From Brevundimonas sp. SH203 (GTDB lineage: Bacteria; Pseudomonadota; Alphaproteobacteria; Caulobacterales; Caulobacteraceae), in assembly GCF_002157625.1 (NCBI RefSeq), contig NZ_BDMM01000002.1:248001-312000 (forward strand): 64,000 bases of DNA. Reading direction: 5' to 3'. Within the stretch, counting starts at the first letter, position 1. Each line of letters begins with the position of its first letter. The position numbers and the translations under genes were made by a program. Shown here one piece after another: positions 35,130-43,169 of the stretch. The notes under the pieces were generated by a model. The model was not told the origin of the DNA. It did not search any database and saw only the letters and a list, made by a program, of their open reading frames with translations.

Positions 35130-35696
35130 TTACAGGCCCGGCAGTTTGAAGCCCGAGCTGCGGCGCGGCTGGATGGTGATGGCCTGACGACCGCCGGTCA
35201 GGGCCTGAAGCCGGGCGGCCTCGGACGCGGCGTCGATGGTCTTCTGGCCCTCGGGGGTCTGACGCACGGTCGCCGTTTGGGTCGAGGGATCGTTCTTGCG
35301 CCAGAACATCAGGCGGTTGGCGAAGCTTTCGTCCTTGTGCGCCAGGTCGCCGAACTCGTCGTCGACGACGTAGCGGGCCAGGGGATCGGCCTGTTCGCCG
35401 CCGGCCTGGGCCACCAGAACCTGTTCGCCCGGCGTGCGGGTGACGGCCTGGCGCTGACCCAGCAGGATCTGACGGGCGGCGCTTTCGGGGGCCAGTTCCT
35501 GCGGGCGCGGCTGGCCGGGCGCGGGCGGACGCAGGCCGTATTCCGGCGGAACGCTGAGCGGGGCGGTCGAGACGGTGACGAACTCGTCCGGCACCACCTT
35601 GGTCAGGCCGATGCCCTGCTTCAGGCTGCCGCAGGCCGAGACGGCGAGCGCGGAGGAGGCGACGAGGGTCAGGACGGCGACGCTGCGGATACGCAT
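35130..35696 (-). CDS. bamF: Bam complex lipoprotein BamF (DUF3035)
   Basis: A 188-residue lipoprotein from the ATG at 35696. The signal peptide ends in the lipobox ALAVSAC (lipidated C22). The DUF3035 core contains VPPEYGLRPPAPGQPRPQE (about residues 49-67) followed by SAARQILLGQ. DUF3035 proteins were identified in Caulobacter as BamF, an outer-membrane beta-barrel assembly subunit specific to alphaproteobacteria. It lies downstream of lspA, which processes lipoproteins. The long in-frame upstream extension overlaps lspA and is spurious. Confidence 0.82.
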   Translation of the reverse strand: MRIRSVAVLTLVASSALAVSACGSLKQGIGLTKVVPDEFVTVSTAPLSVPPEYGLRPPAPGQPRPQELAPESAARQILLGQRQAVTRTPGEQVLVAQAGGEQADPLARYVVDDEFGDLAHKDESFANRLMFWRKNDPSTQTATVRQTPEGQKTIDAASEAARLQALTGGRQAITIQPRRSSGFKLPGL

Positions 35697-35821
35697 GGTT
35701 TCAGGCTCTGGTCGGCTGATGCACGAAGCGCGCGAGGGCGCCGTTGGCATAGTGAAGACGGGGTGATTACGACTTTTCGGGGGCCGCGCCAACCATCGAC
35801 GACGGATCGGCCGCCGAGGCG

Positions 35822-36307
35822 TCAGGCTTTCGCGGGCTTGTCGGACATCAGGCTGTCCAGGATCAGCAGGATCACGCCGATGGTGATGGCGCTGTCGGCG
35901 ACGTTGAAAACCCACGGAAACACGCCCGTCCCCGAGAAGTCGATGAAGTCGACCACATAGCCGAAGCGGATGCGGTCGATCACATTGCCGAGCGCCCCGC
36001 CCATGACGAAGCCGATGGCGGTGATCAGCAGGCGCCGGTTCGACTGGGTCGCCCACCAGGCCAGGCCCGCCGAGACGATGATGGAGAAGATGGCCAGGCC
36101 CCAGCGCGCCTCGCCCCCGCCGAACAGGCCGAAGCTGACGCCGGTGTTCTCGACCCAGCTGAAGTTCAGGATGGGCGGCAGAACCGCCACGCGCCCGACC
36201 TCGTGCAGGGTCAGGCCGCTGATGACCCAGGCCTTGGTCGCCTGATCCAGCAGGATGATCAGAAAGGCGAAGACATAGGCGGTGACGGCGAGGCGGGTGA
36301 TCTTCAT
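35822..36307 (-). CDS. lspA: lipoprotein signal peptidase II
   Basis: A 161-residue aspartic protease of the inner membrane with four transmembrane helices. It removes signal peptides from prolipoproteins. The conserved regions are intact: LLDQATKAWV (about residues 19-28), NFSWVENTGVSFGLF, GNVIDRIRFGYVVDFID with the catalytic Asp D120, and FNVADSAI with D138. bamF, itself a lipoprotein, follows after 125 bases on the same strand. Confidence 0.96.
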   Translation of the reverse strand: MKITRLAVTAYVFAFLIILLDQATKAWVISGLTLHEVGRVAVLPPILNFSWVENTGVSFGLFGGGEARWGLAIFSIIVSAGLAWWATQSNRRLLITAIGFVMGGALGNVIDRIRFGYVVDFIDFSGTGVFPWVFNVADSAITIGVILLILDSLMSDKPAKA

Positions 36308-36358
36308 GCCGGGCCGGTTAGCAGGAAGCGCCGCCGGGGCGAAGCGGAAAACCGCGCA

Positions 36359-37966
36359 TCAGAACAGGTCGCCCTGATCCGTAGCCGTGGCGCGGGGCCT
36401 GGGCGCGGGACGCGCCGCCGACGGACGCGGCGAGGCGGGGCGGGAATCGGCGCCGTCGATGACGGCCGGTCGGGCGCCGTCGCCGAACACCAGCCGCACC
36501 GCCTGACCCGTCTCCAGCGCGGCGGCCGAGGTGATCCAGCCGCCGTCCGCATCCTCGATGCGGGCGAAACCGGGCTTGGGCCGGCCGGGGTCCAGGGTGG
36601 CCAGCGCCCGCGACAGGGCCGCCAGACGGTCGGCGTCCCGCTCCAACCGACGCGGCAGCACGGCGTCCAGCCGCGTCGTCGTCGCCAGAAGCCGCGCCTC
36701 GCGCTGGTCCAGCCGCCGATGCAGCGGGGCGGGGGACAGGCGGGCCGCGACCTGCAACAGCCGCCGCTCGCCGCGCGCCACGCCGGCCTGAAGCGCCGAA
36801 CCCAGACGATCACCCGCGCCGCGCAGCCGATCCTGGCCCCGTTCGATCCGGGCGCGCAGCAGATTGGGGCTCAGCTTGCCGCCCGTCACCGCCAGATGCC
36901 GCTCGTGCAGGGCGACATTGCGTTGCAGCCCCGATCCCAGACGGCTCGACACATGGTCCAGCCGCTGTTGCGCCAGGGCCAGCAGATCCTCGGGCCGCGC
37001 CGGCAGGCCGCGCGCCACGGCCCGCAGCCGCGTGCGCCGATCCTCGATCAGCCGTCCGCCCGCCTGGACCATGCGCCGGTCCATGTCGGCGACGGCGTAG
37101 CGCAGGTCCGCCAGCACGGGCGTCGCCATTTCGGCGGCCCCGGTCGGCGTCGGCGCCCGGCGATCGGACACGAAGTCGATCAGGGTGGTGTCCGTCTCGT
37201 GCCCCACGGCCGAGATGATGGGGATGCGCGCCGCCGCCACCGTGCGGGCCAGCCCCTCGTCGTTGAAGCACCACAGATCCTCCACCGACCCGCCGCCGCG
37301 CGCGACGATCAGCAGGTCGGGGCGGGGGACGGGGCCGTCCCCGGTCAGCGAATCGAAGCCGCGAATCGCATGGGACACCTGACCGCAGGCGGCCTCGCCC
37401 TGCACCACCACGGGCCAGACGATGACGCGACAGGGCCAGCGTTCGGCGATCCGGTGCAGCACGTCGCGGATCACCGCCCCGGTCGGGCTGGTGATCACGC
37501 CGATGACGGCGGGGAAGGCGGGCAAGGGTGTCTTGCGGCCCGGTTCGAACAGACCCTCTTCGCGCAGGCGGACCTTCAGCCGCTCCAACTGGGCCAGAAG
37601 GGCTCCGGCGCCCGCCGCCTCCATGCTCTCGATCACGATCTGATAGGACGACCGCGCCGGATAGGAGGTGATCTTGCCGGTGACGATGACCTCCAGCCCC
37701 GCCTCGGGCTGCACCCCCAGGCCGCGCGTCGATCCCTTCCACACCACGCCGTCGATGGCCGACTTGTCGTCCTTCAGCGTCAGATAGATGTGGCCCGAGG
37801 CGTGGCGGTTGACCTTGGAGATTTCGCCCCTCAGCCGCACATGGCCGAACCGGTCCTCCAGCGTCCGCTTCAGCGCGAACGACAGTTCCGAGATCGACAG
37901 CGGCGGATTGTTGTCGCGCGGGGCGGGGACCTCGGCCGGGCCTTCGAACACATAGTCGTCGCTCAT
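36359..37966 (-). CDS. xseA: exodeoxyribonuclease VII large subunit
   Basis: A 535-residue ExoVII large subunit. It has an N-terminal OB-fold (about residues 22-118; [20 protein letters not shown] is split over 56-75), a catalytic domain with [35 protein letters not shown] and [18 protein letters not shown], and a long coiled-coil region (about 300-470) with repeated R/L helices. The catalytic core acts on single-stranded DNA together with XseB, which is not in this window. It is somewhat longer than E. coli XseA because of an A/P/R-rich tail. Confidence 0.95.
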   Translation of the reverse strand: MSDDYVFEGPAEVPAPRDNNPPLSISELSFALKRTLEDRFGHVRLRGEISKVNRHASGHIYLTLKDDKSAIDGVVWKGSTRGLGVQPEAGLEVIVTGKITSYPARSSYQIVIESMEAAGAGALLAQLERLKVRLREEGLFEPGRKTPLPAFPAVIGVITSPTGAVIRDVLHRIAERWPCRVIVWPVVVQGEAACGQVSHAIRGFDSLTGDGPVPRPDLLIVARGGGSVEDLWCFNDEGLARTVAAARIPIISAVGHETDTTLIDFVSDRRAPTPTGAAEMATPVLADLRYAVADMDRRMVQAGGRLIEDRRTRLRAVARGLPARPEDLLALAQQRLDHVSSRLGSGLQRNVALHERHLAVTGGKLSPNLLRARIERGQDRLRGAGDRLGSALQAGVARGERRLLQVAARLSPAPLHRRLDQREARLLATTTRLDAVLPRRLERDADRLAALSRALATLDPGRPKPGFARIEDADGGWITSAAALETGQAVRLVFGDGARPAVIDGADSRPASPRPSAARPAPRPRATATDQGDLF

Positions 37967-38030
37967 GGAGGCACTCTAGCCTGCGTCGATGCGTCCGGGA
38001 ACGGGGGGCGGCGCGTCCCGTTTCGCCTCT

Positions 38031-38192
38031 ATGGCCGCCGATCCCCCGAACACGGACCCGTCCGAGCGCGACCCGCACGAACGCGATCTGATGCGCCGTT
38101 CGGGCGGAGGCGGGGCCATGAGCCCGTGGCTGATCCTGGGAGGCATCGCCTTGTTGGGCCTGTGCGCCTACGTCGTTTTCGCCCTGATCTGA
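38031..38192 (+). CDS. single-pass membrane small protein, 53 aa
   Basis: A 53-residue protein from the ATG at 38031: a hydrophilic acidic/basic N-terminus rich in D, E, R and P (about residues 1-28), then one hydrophobic helix SPWLILGGIALLGLCAYVV to the end. It is divergent from xseA with about 64 bases between. I recognise no family. The clean N-in tail-anchor architecture and third-base GC bias support coding. Confidence 0.55.
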   Translation: MAADPPNTDPSERDPHERDLMRRSGGGGAMSPWLILGGIALLGLCAYVVFALI

Positions 38193-38243
38193 AATGCTGC
38201 CGATGGGCCGTGGTCGCCTCCGACGATGTCGGGCGATCTTGAT

Positions 38244-38284
38244 TTAGGACAATTGACCTAGACAGGTTAGGTCGAATGTCCTAA
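38244..38284. promoter_or_regulatory. 17-base inverted repeat, probable TetR operator
   Basis: TTAGGACAATTGACCTA (38244-38260) and TAGGTCGAATGTCCTAA (38268-38284) are reverse complements with two mismatches and a seven-base spacer, ending 41 bases before the TetR gene's ATG. AT-rich compared with flanks; the promoter probably overlaps it. Confidence 0.78.
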
Positions 38285-38325
38285 TCGTGCTTTCGGCCCT
38301 TCGGTCGATGCGCGGGAGCGTGTTC

Positions 38326-38913
38326 ATGAGCAGTATCGAGACGCGGCGCCAGATCGTCGATGTGGCCGACCGCCTGTTCTACGCCCAGGGTTATGAGGCG
38401 ACGTCTTTCGCCGACATCGCCAGGGACGTGGGGCTGTCGCGAGGCAATTTCTACTATCATTTCAAGACCAAGGACGAGATTCTGCAGGCCGTCATCGCCT
38501 CTCGCCTGGCGGCGACGCGCGATCTGCTGGAGGGCTGGGAGCAGGACGCGGACACGCCCCAGGGACGCATCCGGCGCTTCATCCATATTCTGATCGTCAA
38601 CCAGACCAAGATCATGGCCTACGGCTGTCCGGTCGGCACGCTGTGCAATGAACTGGCCAAGCTGGATCACGTCGCCAAGGCCGACGCCGTTCGGCTGTTC
38701 GATCTGTTTCGCGACTGGTTGGGCCGACAGTTCCGTCTGCTGGGGCGACAAGCCGAGGCCGACGATCTGGCCCTTCATCTTCTGATGCGCAGCCAGGGCG
38801 TCGCGACCCTGGCCACGGCCTTTGGCGACGCGGGGTTCATCCACCGTGAAGTCGCGCAGATGGAGGCGTGGCTCGACGCCGAATGTCCGCCCGCCGCCGA
38901 CCTCTCTCGTTGA
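38326..38913 (+). CDS. TetR-family transcriptional regulator
   Basis: A 195-residue regulator from the ATG at 38326 (MSSIETRRQIVDVADRLF). The HTH is at about residues 8-54 (GYEATSFADIARDVGLSRGNFYYHFKTK spans two lines of it). The C-terminal domain includes MAYGCPVGTLCNELAK with two cysteines, a feature of the NemR/YxaF-like group that can sense electrophiles; that is a family inference. A strong palindrome upstream suggests autoregulation. The YciI-like gene follows after 21 bases and is probably cotranscribed. Confidence 0.85.
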   Translation: MSSIETRRQIVDVADRLFYAQGYEATSFADIARDVGLSRGNFYYHFKTKDEILQAVIASRLAATRDLLEGWEQDADTPQGRIRRFIHILIVNQTKIMAYGCPVGTLCNELAKLDHVAKADAVRLFDLFRDWLGRQFRLLGRQAEADDLALHLLMRSQGVATLATAFGDAGFIHREVAQMEAWLDAECPPAADLSR

Positions 38914-38934
38914 AACTCCTGATCGAGGATCGCC

Positions 38935-39219
38935 ATGTTCGTCATCACCCTTCGTTTTCTCGACAAGGCCCGGGCGCCGCAGTTGATGGACGGGCATAAC
39001 GCCTGGATCAGAAGCGGTTTCGACGACGGCGTCTTCCTGCTGGTCGGCGGCCTTCAGCCGAACCTTGGCGGGGCGATCCTCGCGCATGGGGTCTCCCGGG
39101 AAGAGATCGAGGCGCGCGTCCAGGCCGACCCTTTCGTCGAGGAGGGCGTCGTCGCCGCCGAGATTCTGGCGGTTTCGCCCGCGCGTGTCGATGATCGGCT
39201 CGCCTTCCTGAAGGATTAG
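38935..39219 (+). CDS. YciI-family protein
   Basis: A 94-residue dimeric ferredoxin-like fold protein (YCII-related). The conserved histidine is in LMDGHNAWIRSG (near residue 21), and the partner acidic residue is probably the aspartate in QADPFVEEGV (near residue 65), the usual DPF of the family. Some family members act in dehalogenation or hydrolysis; most have no known substrate. It sits directly behind the TetR gene and likely belongs to its regulon. Confidence 0.85.
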   Translation: MFVITLRFLDKARAPQLMDGHNAWIRSGFDDGVFLLVGGLQPNLGGAILAHGVSREEIEARVQADPFVEEGVVAAEILAVSPARVDDRLAFLKD

Positions 39220-39268
39220 GCCGACAGGCGCTTGACCGGCCCGCGCGGGGCCGTCATTGCCCGGTCTC

Positions 39269-40543
39269 ATGAACATTCTTCTCGTCGGATCGGGCGGCCG
39301 CGAACACGCCCTGGCCTGGAAGATCGCCCAGTCGCCGCTGGTCAAACGTCTGGTCGCCGCGCCGGGCAATCCGGGCATCGAGAAGCTGTGCGAGCTTCGC
39401 GCCGTCAAGGCCGATGACGCCGAGGGTCTGGCGGCCCTGGCCCGCGAAATCCGCGCCGATCTGGTGGTCGTCGGGCCAGAGGTGGCTCTCGCCGCCGGTC
39501 TGGCCGACCGTCTGGCCGCGGCCGGCATCCCCTGTTTCGGACCCACGGCCAAGGCCGCCCAGCTGGAGACGTCCAAGGCCTTTTCCAAGGCGTTCCTGAA
39601 ACGGCACGGCATCCCCACGGCGGGTTACGGCGTCTATGAGACGGTCGCGGACGCCAGGGCGGCGCTGGATGGGTTCGCCGCCCCCTATGTCATCAAGGCC
39701 GACGGTCTGGCGGCCGGCAAGGGCGTGGCCATCAGCCCCGACCGCCCCGACGCCGAGGCCGAGATCGAACGGATGCTGGGCGGCCGGTTCGGCGCGGCCG
39801 GCGCCCGCGTCGTGATCGAAGAGTTCATGGACGGCGAGGAGGGGTCTCTGTTCGCCCTGTGCGACGGCAGGCAGGCCCTGCTGTTCGGCGGCGCCCAGGA
39901 CCACAAGCGCGCCTTCGACGGCGACCTGGGGCCGAACACCGGCGGCATGGGCGCCTATTCCCCCGCGCCCGTCTTCACCGCCGATCTGGTGCAGCAGGCC
40001 GACGAGCAGATCGTCCAGCCGACCATCCGCAAGATGGCCGAGGAGGGCGCCCCCTATCGCGGCGTGCTGTACGCCGGCCTGATGGCGACCGGGGACGGGC
40101 CGAAGGTGGTGGAATTCAACGCCCGCTTCGGCGACCCGGAATGCCAGGTGCTGATGATGCGCTTCGCCGGCGACATCGTGCCCTATCTGCTGGCCTGCGC
40201 GCGCGGCGACGTGTCGGGCCTGCCGGCCCCGGCCTTCAAGCCCCAGACGGTGATCTGCGTCGTCATGGCGGCCAAGGGCTATCCCGACAGCCCGCTGGAA
40301 GGCTCCATCATCCGCGGCGCCGACCAGGATTTCGGCCCCCACGTCCAGGTCTTCCACGCGGGAACCAAGCGCCGCGAGGACGGCCTGCTGTGCGCCTCCG
40401 GCGGGCGGGTGCTGAACGTCTGCGCCGAGGGCGACGACATCGCCCAGGCCCGCGAACGCGCCTATGCCGCCATCAAGGCCATCGACTGGCCCGGCGGCTT
40501 CAATCGCTCCGACATCGGCTGGCGCGCGCTGGAGCGGGGCTGA
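39269..40543 (+). CDS. purD: phosphoribosylamine-glycine ligase
   Basis: A 424-residue ATP-grasp enzyme that joins phosphoribosylamine to glycine in purine synthesis. Features are MNILLVGSGGREHALAW at the N-terminus, YVIKADGLAAGKGV (ATP-grasp, about residues 135-148), FMDGEEGSLFAL and VVEFNARFGDPECQVLMMR (about 284-302). The ATG at 39269 fits the family start; the frame also has a TTG four codons earlier. No other pur genes are adjacent. Confidence 0.96.
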   Translation: MNILLVGSGGREHALAWKIAQSPLVKRLVAAPGNPGIEKLCELRAVKADDAEGLAALAREIRADLVVVGPEVALAAGLADRLAAAGIPCFGPTAKAAQLETSKAFSKAFLKRHGIPTAGYGVYETVADARAALDGFAAPYVIKADGLAAGKGVAISPDRPDAEAEIERMLGGRFGAAGARVVIEEFMDGEEGSLFALCDGRQALLFGGAQDHKRAFDGDLGPNTGGMGAYSPAPVFTADLVQQADEQIVQPTIRKMAEEGAPYRGVLYAGLMATGDGPKVVEFNARFGDPECQVLMMRFAGDIVPYLLACARGDVSGLPAPAFKPQTVICVVMAAKGYPDSPLEGSIIRGADQDFGPHVQVFHAGTKRREDGLLCASGGRVLNVCAEGDDIAQARERAYAAIKAIDWPGGFNRSDIGWRALERG

Positions 40544-40575
40544 CCGGATCGGCGGGTTGTGGTAGGGTCCGGCCC

Positions 40576-40767
40576 ATGGCTGATCCTGCAATCGATCATG
40601 ACGATGAAGACCTGTTCTCCACGCCTGACGACGCGGCGGACGAGGCGGCGACCCTGAGGGGGCTGGCGGATGCGGCGGCGGGTCGGGTCGTGGACAACGA
40701 AACGGTCATGCGATGGGTCGAGTCGTGGGCGACGGCCAATCCTCTGCCCCGGCCCAAATGCGGCTAG
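40576..40767 (+). CDS. antitoxin-like protein of a ParDE-type pair, 63 aa
   Basis: A 63-residue protein immediately upstream of, and overlapping by ten bases, a ParE-like toxin gene. The C-terminal half (LADAAAGRVVDNETVMRW, then VESWATANPLPRP) has the AGRVV..E.V..W..SW pattern I associate with small antitoxins partnered to ParE/RelE toxins. The N-terminal 29 residues hold ten Asp/Glu and show no ribbon-helix-helix or other DNA-binding fold. It should neutralise the toxin by binding; direct promoter binding is doubtful. Confidence 0.7.
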   Translation: MADPAIDHDDEDLFSTPDDAADEAATLRGLADAAAGRVVDNETVMRWVESWATANPLPRPKCG

Positions 40768-41033
40768 TTGTCTGGACGGATCAGGCGCTGAGCGATCTTG
40801 AGGACATCAGCCTGTATATCGCCGACTTCAATCCAGCCGCAGCGGCCCGTTTCTTTATCCGACTGAAAGCGGCGGCCGACAGCCTCGCCCATTTCGCCGA
40901 TAGGGGACGGCCCGCCCTTCATGGCACGCGGGAACTGACCCTCGTGAAGCCCTATCTCATCCGATACGCGATCATGTCCGACAAGGTGGAGGTGGTCACC
41001 ATCCGCCATTCGGCCCGGCGGCCAGAGCGGTAG
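40758..41033 (+). CDS. ParE/RelE-family toxin
   Basis: A 91-residue toxin-like protein from the ATG at 40758. The ParE fold is recognisable from WTDQALSDLEDISLYIADFN (residues 5-24), the middle helix RLKAAADSLAHFADRGRP and the C-terminal strand pair YLIRYAIM..VEVVTIRHSARRPE, with the typical arginine-rich end. ParE-type toxins poison gyrase, while RelE-type toxins cut mRNA; the C-terminal IRHSARRPE favours ParE. Its start lies inside the antitoxin gene, which couples translation. Confidence 0.85.
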   Translation: MRLVVWTDQALSDLEDISLYIADFNPAAAARFFIRLKAAADSLAHFADRGRPALHGTRELTLVKPYLIRYAIMSDKVEVVTIRHSARRPER

Positions 41034-41036
41034 CGC

Positions 41037-41729
41037 CTACGCCGCCGCGAACAGCAGTCGGCCTTCGCCCATGCGTTCGCGCAAGCCAGGCAGGTCGGTG
41101 TGGGCGACCGAGAAACAGCCGTAGCTGCGGCCCAGCTTGCCTTCGCGGGCCAGGAAGTCGGGGTCGGCGTAGTCGGCGCCGTGAATGATGATGGCCCGTT
41201 CGCGCGCCCGGTCATTGGAGTATTCCAGCCCGTCCAGCAGCACGTTCGGCCCCTGCTGCGCGCCCCAGTTGGCGCCGGCGGTGGCATAGGCGCCGACCGA
41301 AGACATGTTGGAATCCGGCGTGTTCGAAAACCGCTGGGCATAGCCGGTGTGCGCCGGATCGGAGCCGCGACCGTGGCAGGTGCGCAGGACCTTGACCTCG
41401 CCGGCGACCAGATCGACCTCGTACAGCCGTTCCTCGCCCGAGAACTTCTTGAAATCGACCAGATACATCCGGTCGCGCAGCGGCAGGCGGTGATGGTGGG
41501 TGTCCAGCGCGGTCATGGCGCGCTCCATCAGTTCCTTGCGGACGTGGCCGCGCGGGTCCAGCGGCGGCGGCGTCAGGGAGGCGGTCTGGATGGTCGGCAG
41601 GGCGACCTGCGGCGCCGCGACGGGAGCGAGAGTCTGGGCCGTGGTCAGCGGCGCCTTCGCGCCGGCGCTGGCGCAACCCGCCAGCATCGCCGATCCGCCC
41701 AGGATCAGTCCTCGTCTCGATAGCCGCAT
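41037..41729 (-). CDS. murein L,D-transpeptidase-type lipoprotein (YkuD_2)
   Basis: A 230-residue exported protein from the ATG at 41729. The leader combines a twin-arginine-like SRRGLIL and a lipobox MLAGC (C19). The catalytic domain resembles the YkuD_2 murein L,D-transpeptidase family: YLVDFKKFSGEERLYEVDL, HGRGSD, IIIHGADYAD and the catalytic cysteine in GRSYGCFSV (C205). It may cross-link or trim peptidoglycan from the envelope side. Its stop is three bases from the convergent toxin gene stop. Confidence 0.85.
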   Translation of the reverse strand: MRLSRRGLILGGSAMLAGCASAGAKAPLTTAQTLAPVAAPQVALPTIQTASLTPPPLDPRGHVRKELMERAMTALDTHHHRLPLRDRMYLVDFKKFSGEERLYEVDLVAGEVKVLRTCHGRGSDPAHTGYAQRFSNTPDSNMSSVGAYATAGANWGAQQGPNVLLDGLEYSNDRARERAIIIHGADYADPDFLAREGKLGRSYGCFSVAHTDLPGLRERMGEGRLLFAAA

Positions 41730-41843
41730 GCGACGCCCTCGTTGCGGTTGTTCTGGAGGCGTGGTTGTTTCAAAGCGGAGAGGGCGAGGCAACCTGAGCC
41801 TTGTGGGGCATTTTTGCGGCCGAGGCGTCGCGGGGGAACATCG

Positions 41844-43169
41844 ATGAAGCGTTTCGGTATCGCATTGGCGGCCTTGATGGCGTCGGCCATGGGCGCGAAC
41901 GCCCAGCAAAGCCCCACGGGCGCTAGGGTTTCCGCCGAACCCACGACAACGTTCGTCGAGGCCGGAAGGTTGCTGGCCGATCCGTCGAACGGCGTTGTGC
42001 AGCGCGATAAAACTCTCGTGATCAGAGGGAACCAGGTCGTAGAAGTGCGCGACGGCTTCGTCGGCGACGCCGCCCAGGGCAGGGTCGTGGACCTGCGACA
42101 GGCCTTCGTCCTGCCCGGCCTGATCGACAGCCACGTCCATCTGACGGGCCAGCAGAACCCCAATTCGCGGCTGGAAGAGGTCACGCTGTCCGACGCGGAT
42201 CAGGCCATGGTCGGCGCCCGCTATGCGCGCCGCACCCTGATGGCCGGCTTCACGACCGTCGCGGACCTGGGCGCCGGCAATCAGGCGATCTTCGCTCTCA
42301 GGAACGCCGTCAGGAACGGCGACGTGCCGGGGCCGCGCATCATCGCGTCGGGATCGGCGGTGTCGATCCATGGCGGCCACGGCGACATCAACGGCTATCG
42401 CGACGACGTCATGCACCTGCTGTCGTCCGAGAGCATCTGTTCGGGGCCGGAGGACTGCATGCGCGCCGTCCGCACCCAGGTCCGCGCCGGGGCCGACATC
42501 ATCAAGATCACCGCGACGGGCGGCGTCCTGTCCAACACCGCCGCCGGCCTGAACCAGCAGTTCAGCGACGAGGAACTGGCCGCCATCGTCGGCAGCGCCC
42601 ACCGCATGGGCCGCCAGGTCACGGCCCACGCCCACGGCGTGGACGGCATCAACGCCTTCCTGCGGGCGGGCGGCGATTCCATCGAACACGGCACCTATCT
42701 GGACGATCAGTCGATCCGCCTGTTCAAGCAAAACGGCGTCTGGCTGGTCCCGACCCTGCTGGCCGGCGATTTCGTCGCCCGCATCGCCTCGGGGCCGAAC
42801 AACTTCTTCACCCCGGCCCAGACGGCCAAGGCGCTGGAGGCCGGGCCAAAGATGCTGGACATGGCGCGTCGCGCGCATCAGGGCGGGGTTCGGATCGCCT
42901 TCGGCACCGACAGCGGCGTCTCGGCCCACGGCGACAACGCCCAGGAGTTCGCCCTTCTGGTCCGCGCGGGCCTGACCCCGCTTGAGGCCATTCAGGCCGC
43001 CACGGTCGGCGCCGCCGAACACCTGCGGATTTCGAACGAGGCGGGCCGGATCGCGCCTGGAATGCCCGCCGACATCGTCGCTGTCTCGGGCGATCCGTTG
43101 TCCGACGTGACCGAGCTGGAGCGGATGAAGTTCGTGATGAAGTCCGGCGTGGTCTATCGCGCCGACTGA
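41844..43169 (+). CDS. secreted metal-dependent amidohydrolase (Xaa-Pro dipeptidase-like)
   Basis: A 441-residue amidohydrolase from the ATG at 41844 with a signal peptide (ALAALMASAMGANA). The binuclear metal site is visible: LIDSHVHLTG (HxH), a carboxylated lysine in DIIKITATGG, AHAHG, SIEHGTYLD and FGTDSG. This arrangement matches the Caulobacter/Sgx9260-type prolidases and related dipeptidases of the amidohydrolase superfamily. The exact substrate is not predictable. The end overlaps the 3' end of lpxK by 16 bases in convergent orientation. Confidence 0.87.
   Translation: MKRFGIALAALMASAMGANAQQSPTGARVSAEPTTTFVEAGRLLADPSNGVVQRDKTLVIRGNQVVEVRDGFVGDAAQGRVVDLRQAFVLPGLIDSHVHLTGQQNPNSRLEEVTLSDADQAMVGARYARRTLMAGFTTVADLGAGNQAIFALRNAVRNGDVPGPRIIASGSAVSIHGGHGDINGYRDDVMHLLSSESICSGPEDCMRAVRTQVRAGADIIKITATGGVLSNTAAGLNQQFSDEELAAIVGSAHRMGRQVTAHAHGVDGINAFLRAGGDSIEHGTYLDDQSIRLFKQNGVWLVPTLLAGDFVARIASGPNNFFTPAQTAKALEAGPKMLDMARRAHQGGVRIAFGTDSGVSAHGDNAQEFALLVRAGLTPLEAIQAATVGAAEHLRISNEAGRIAPGMPADIVAVSGDPLSDVTELERMKFVMKSGVVYRAD

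Noticed and set aside
36203..38242. Plus-strand frame of about 679 codons opposite xseA
   Set aside because: Antisense shadow in a high-GC gene; no recognisable domain, while the minus-strand xseA has complete ExoVII motifs.
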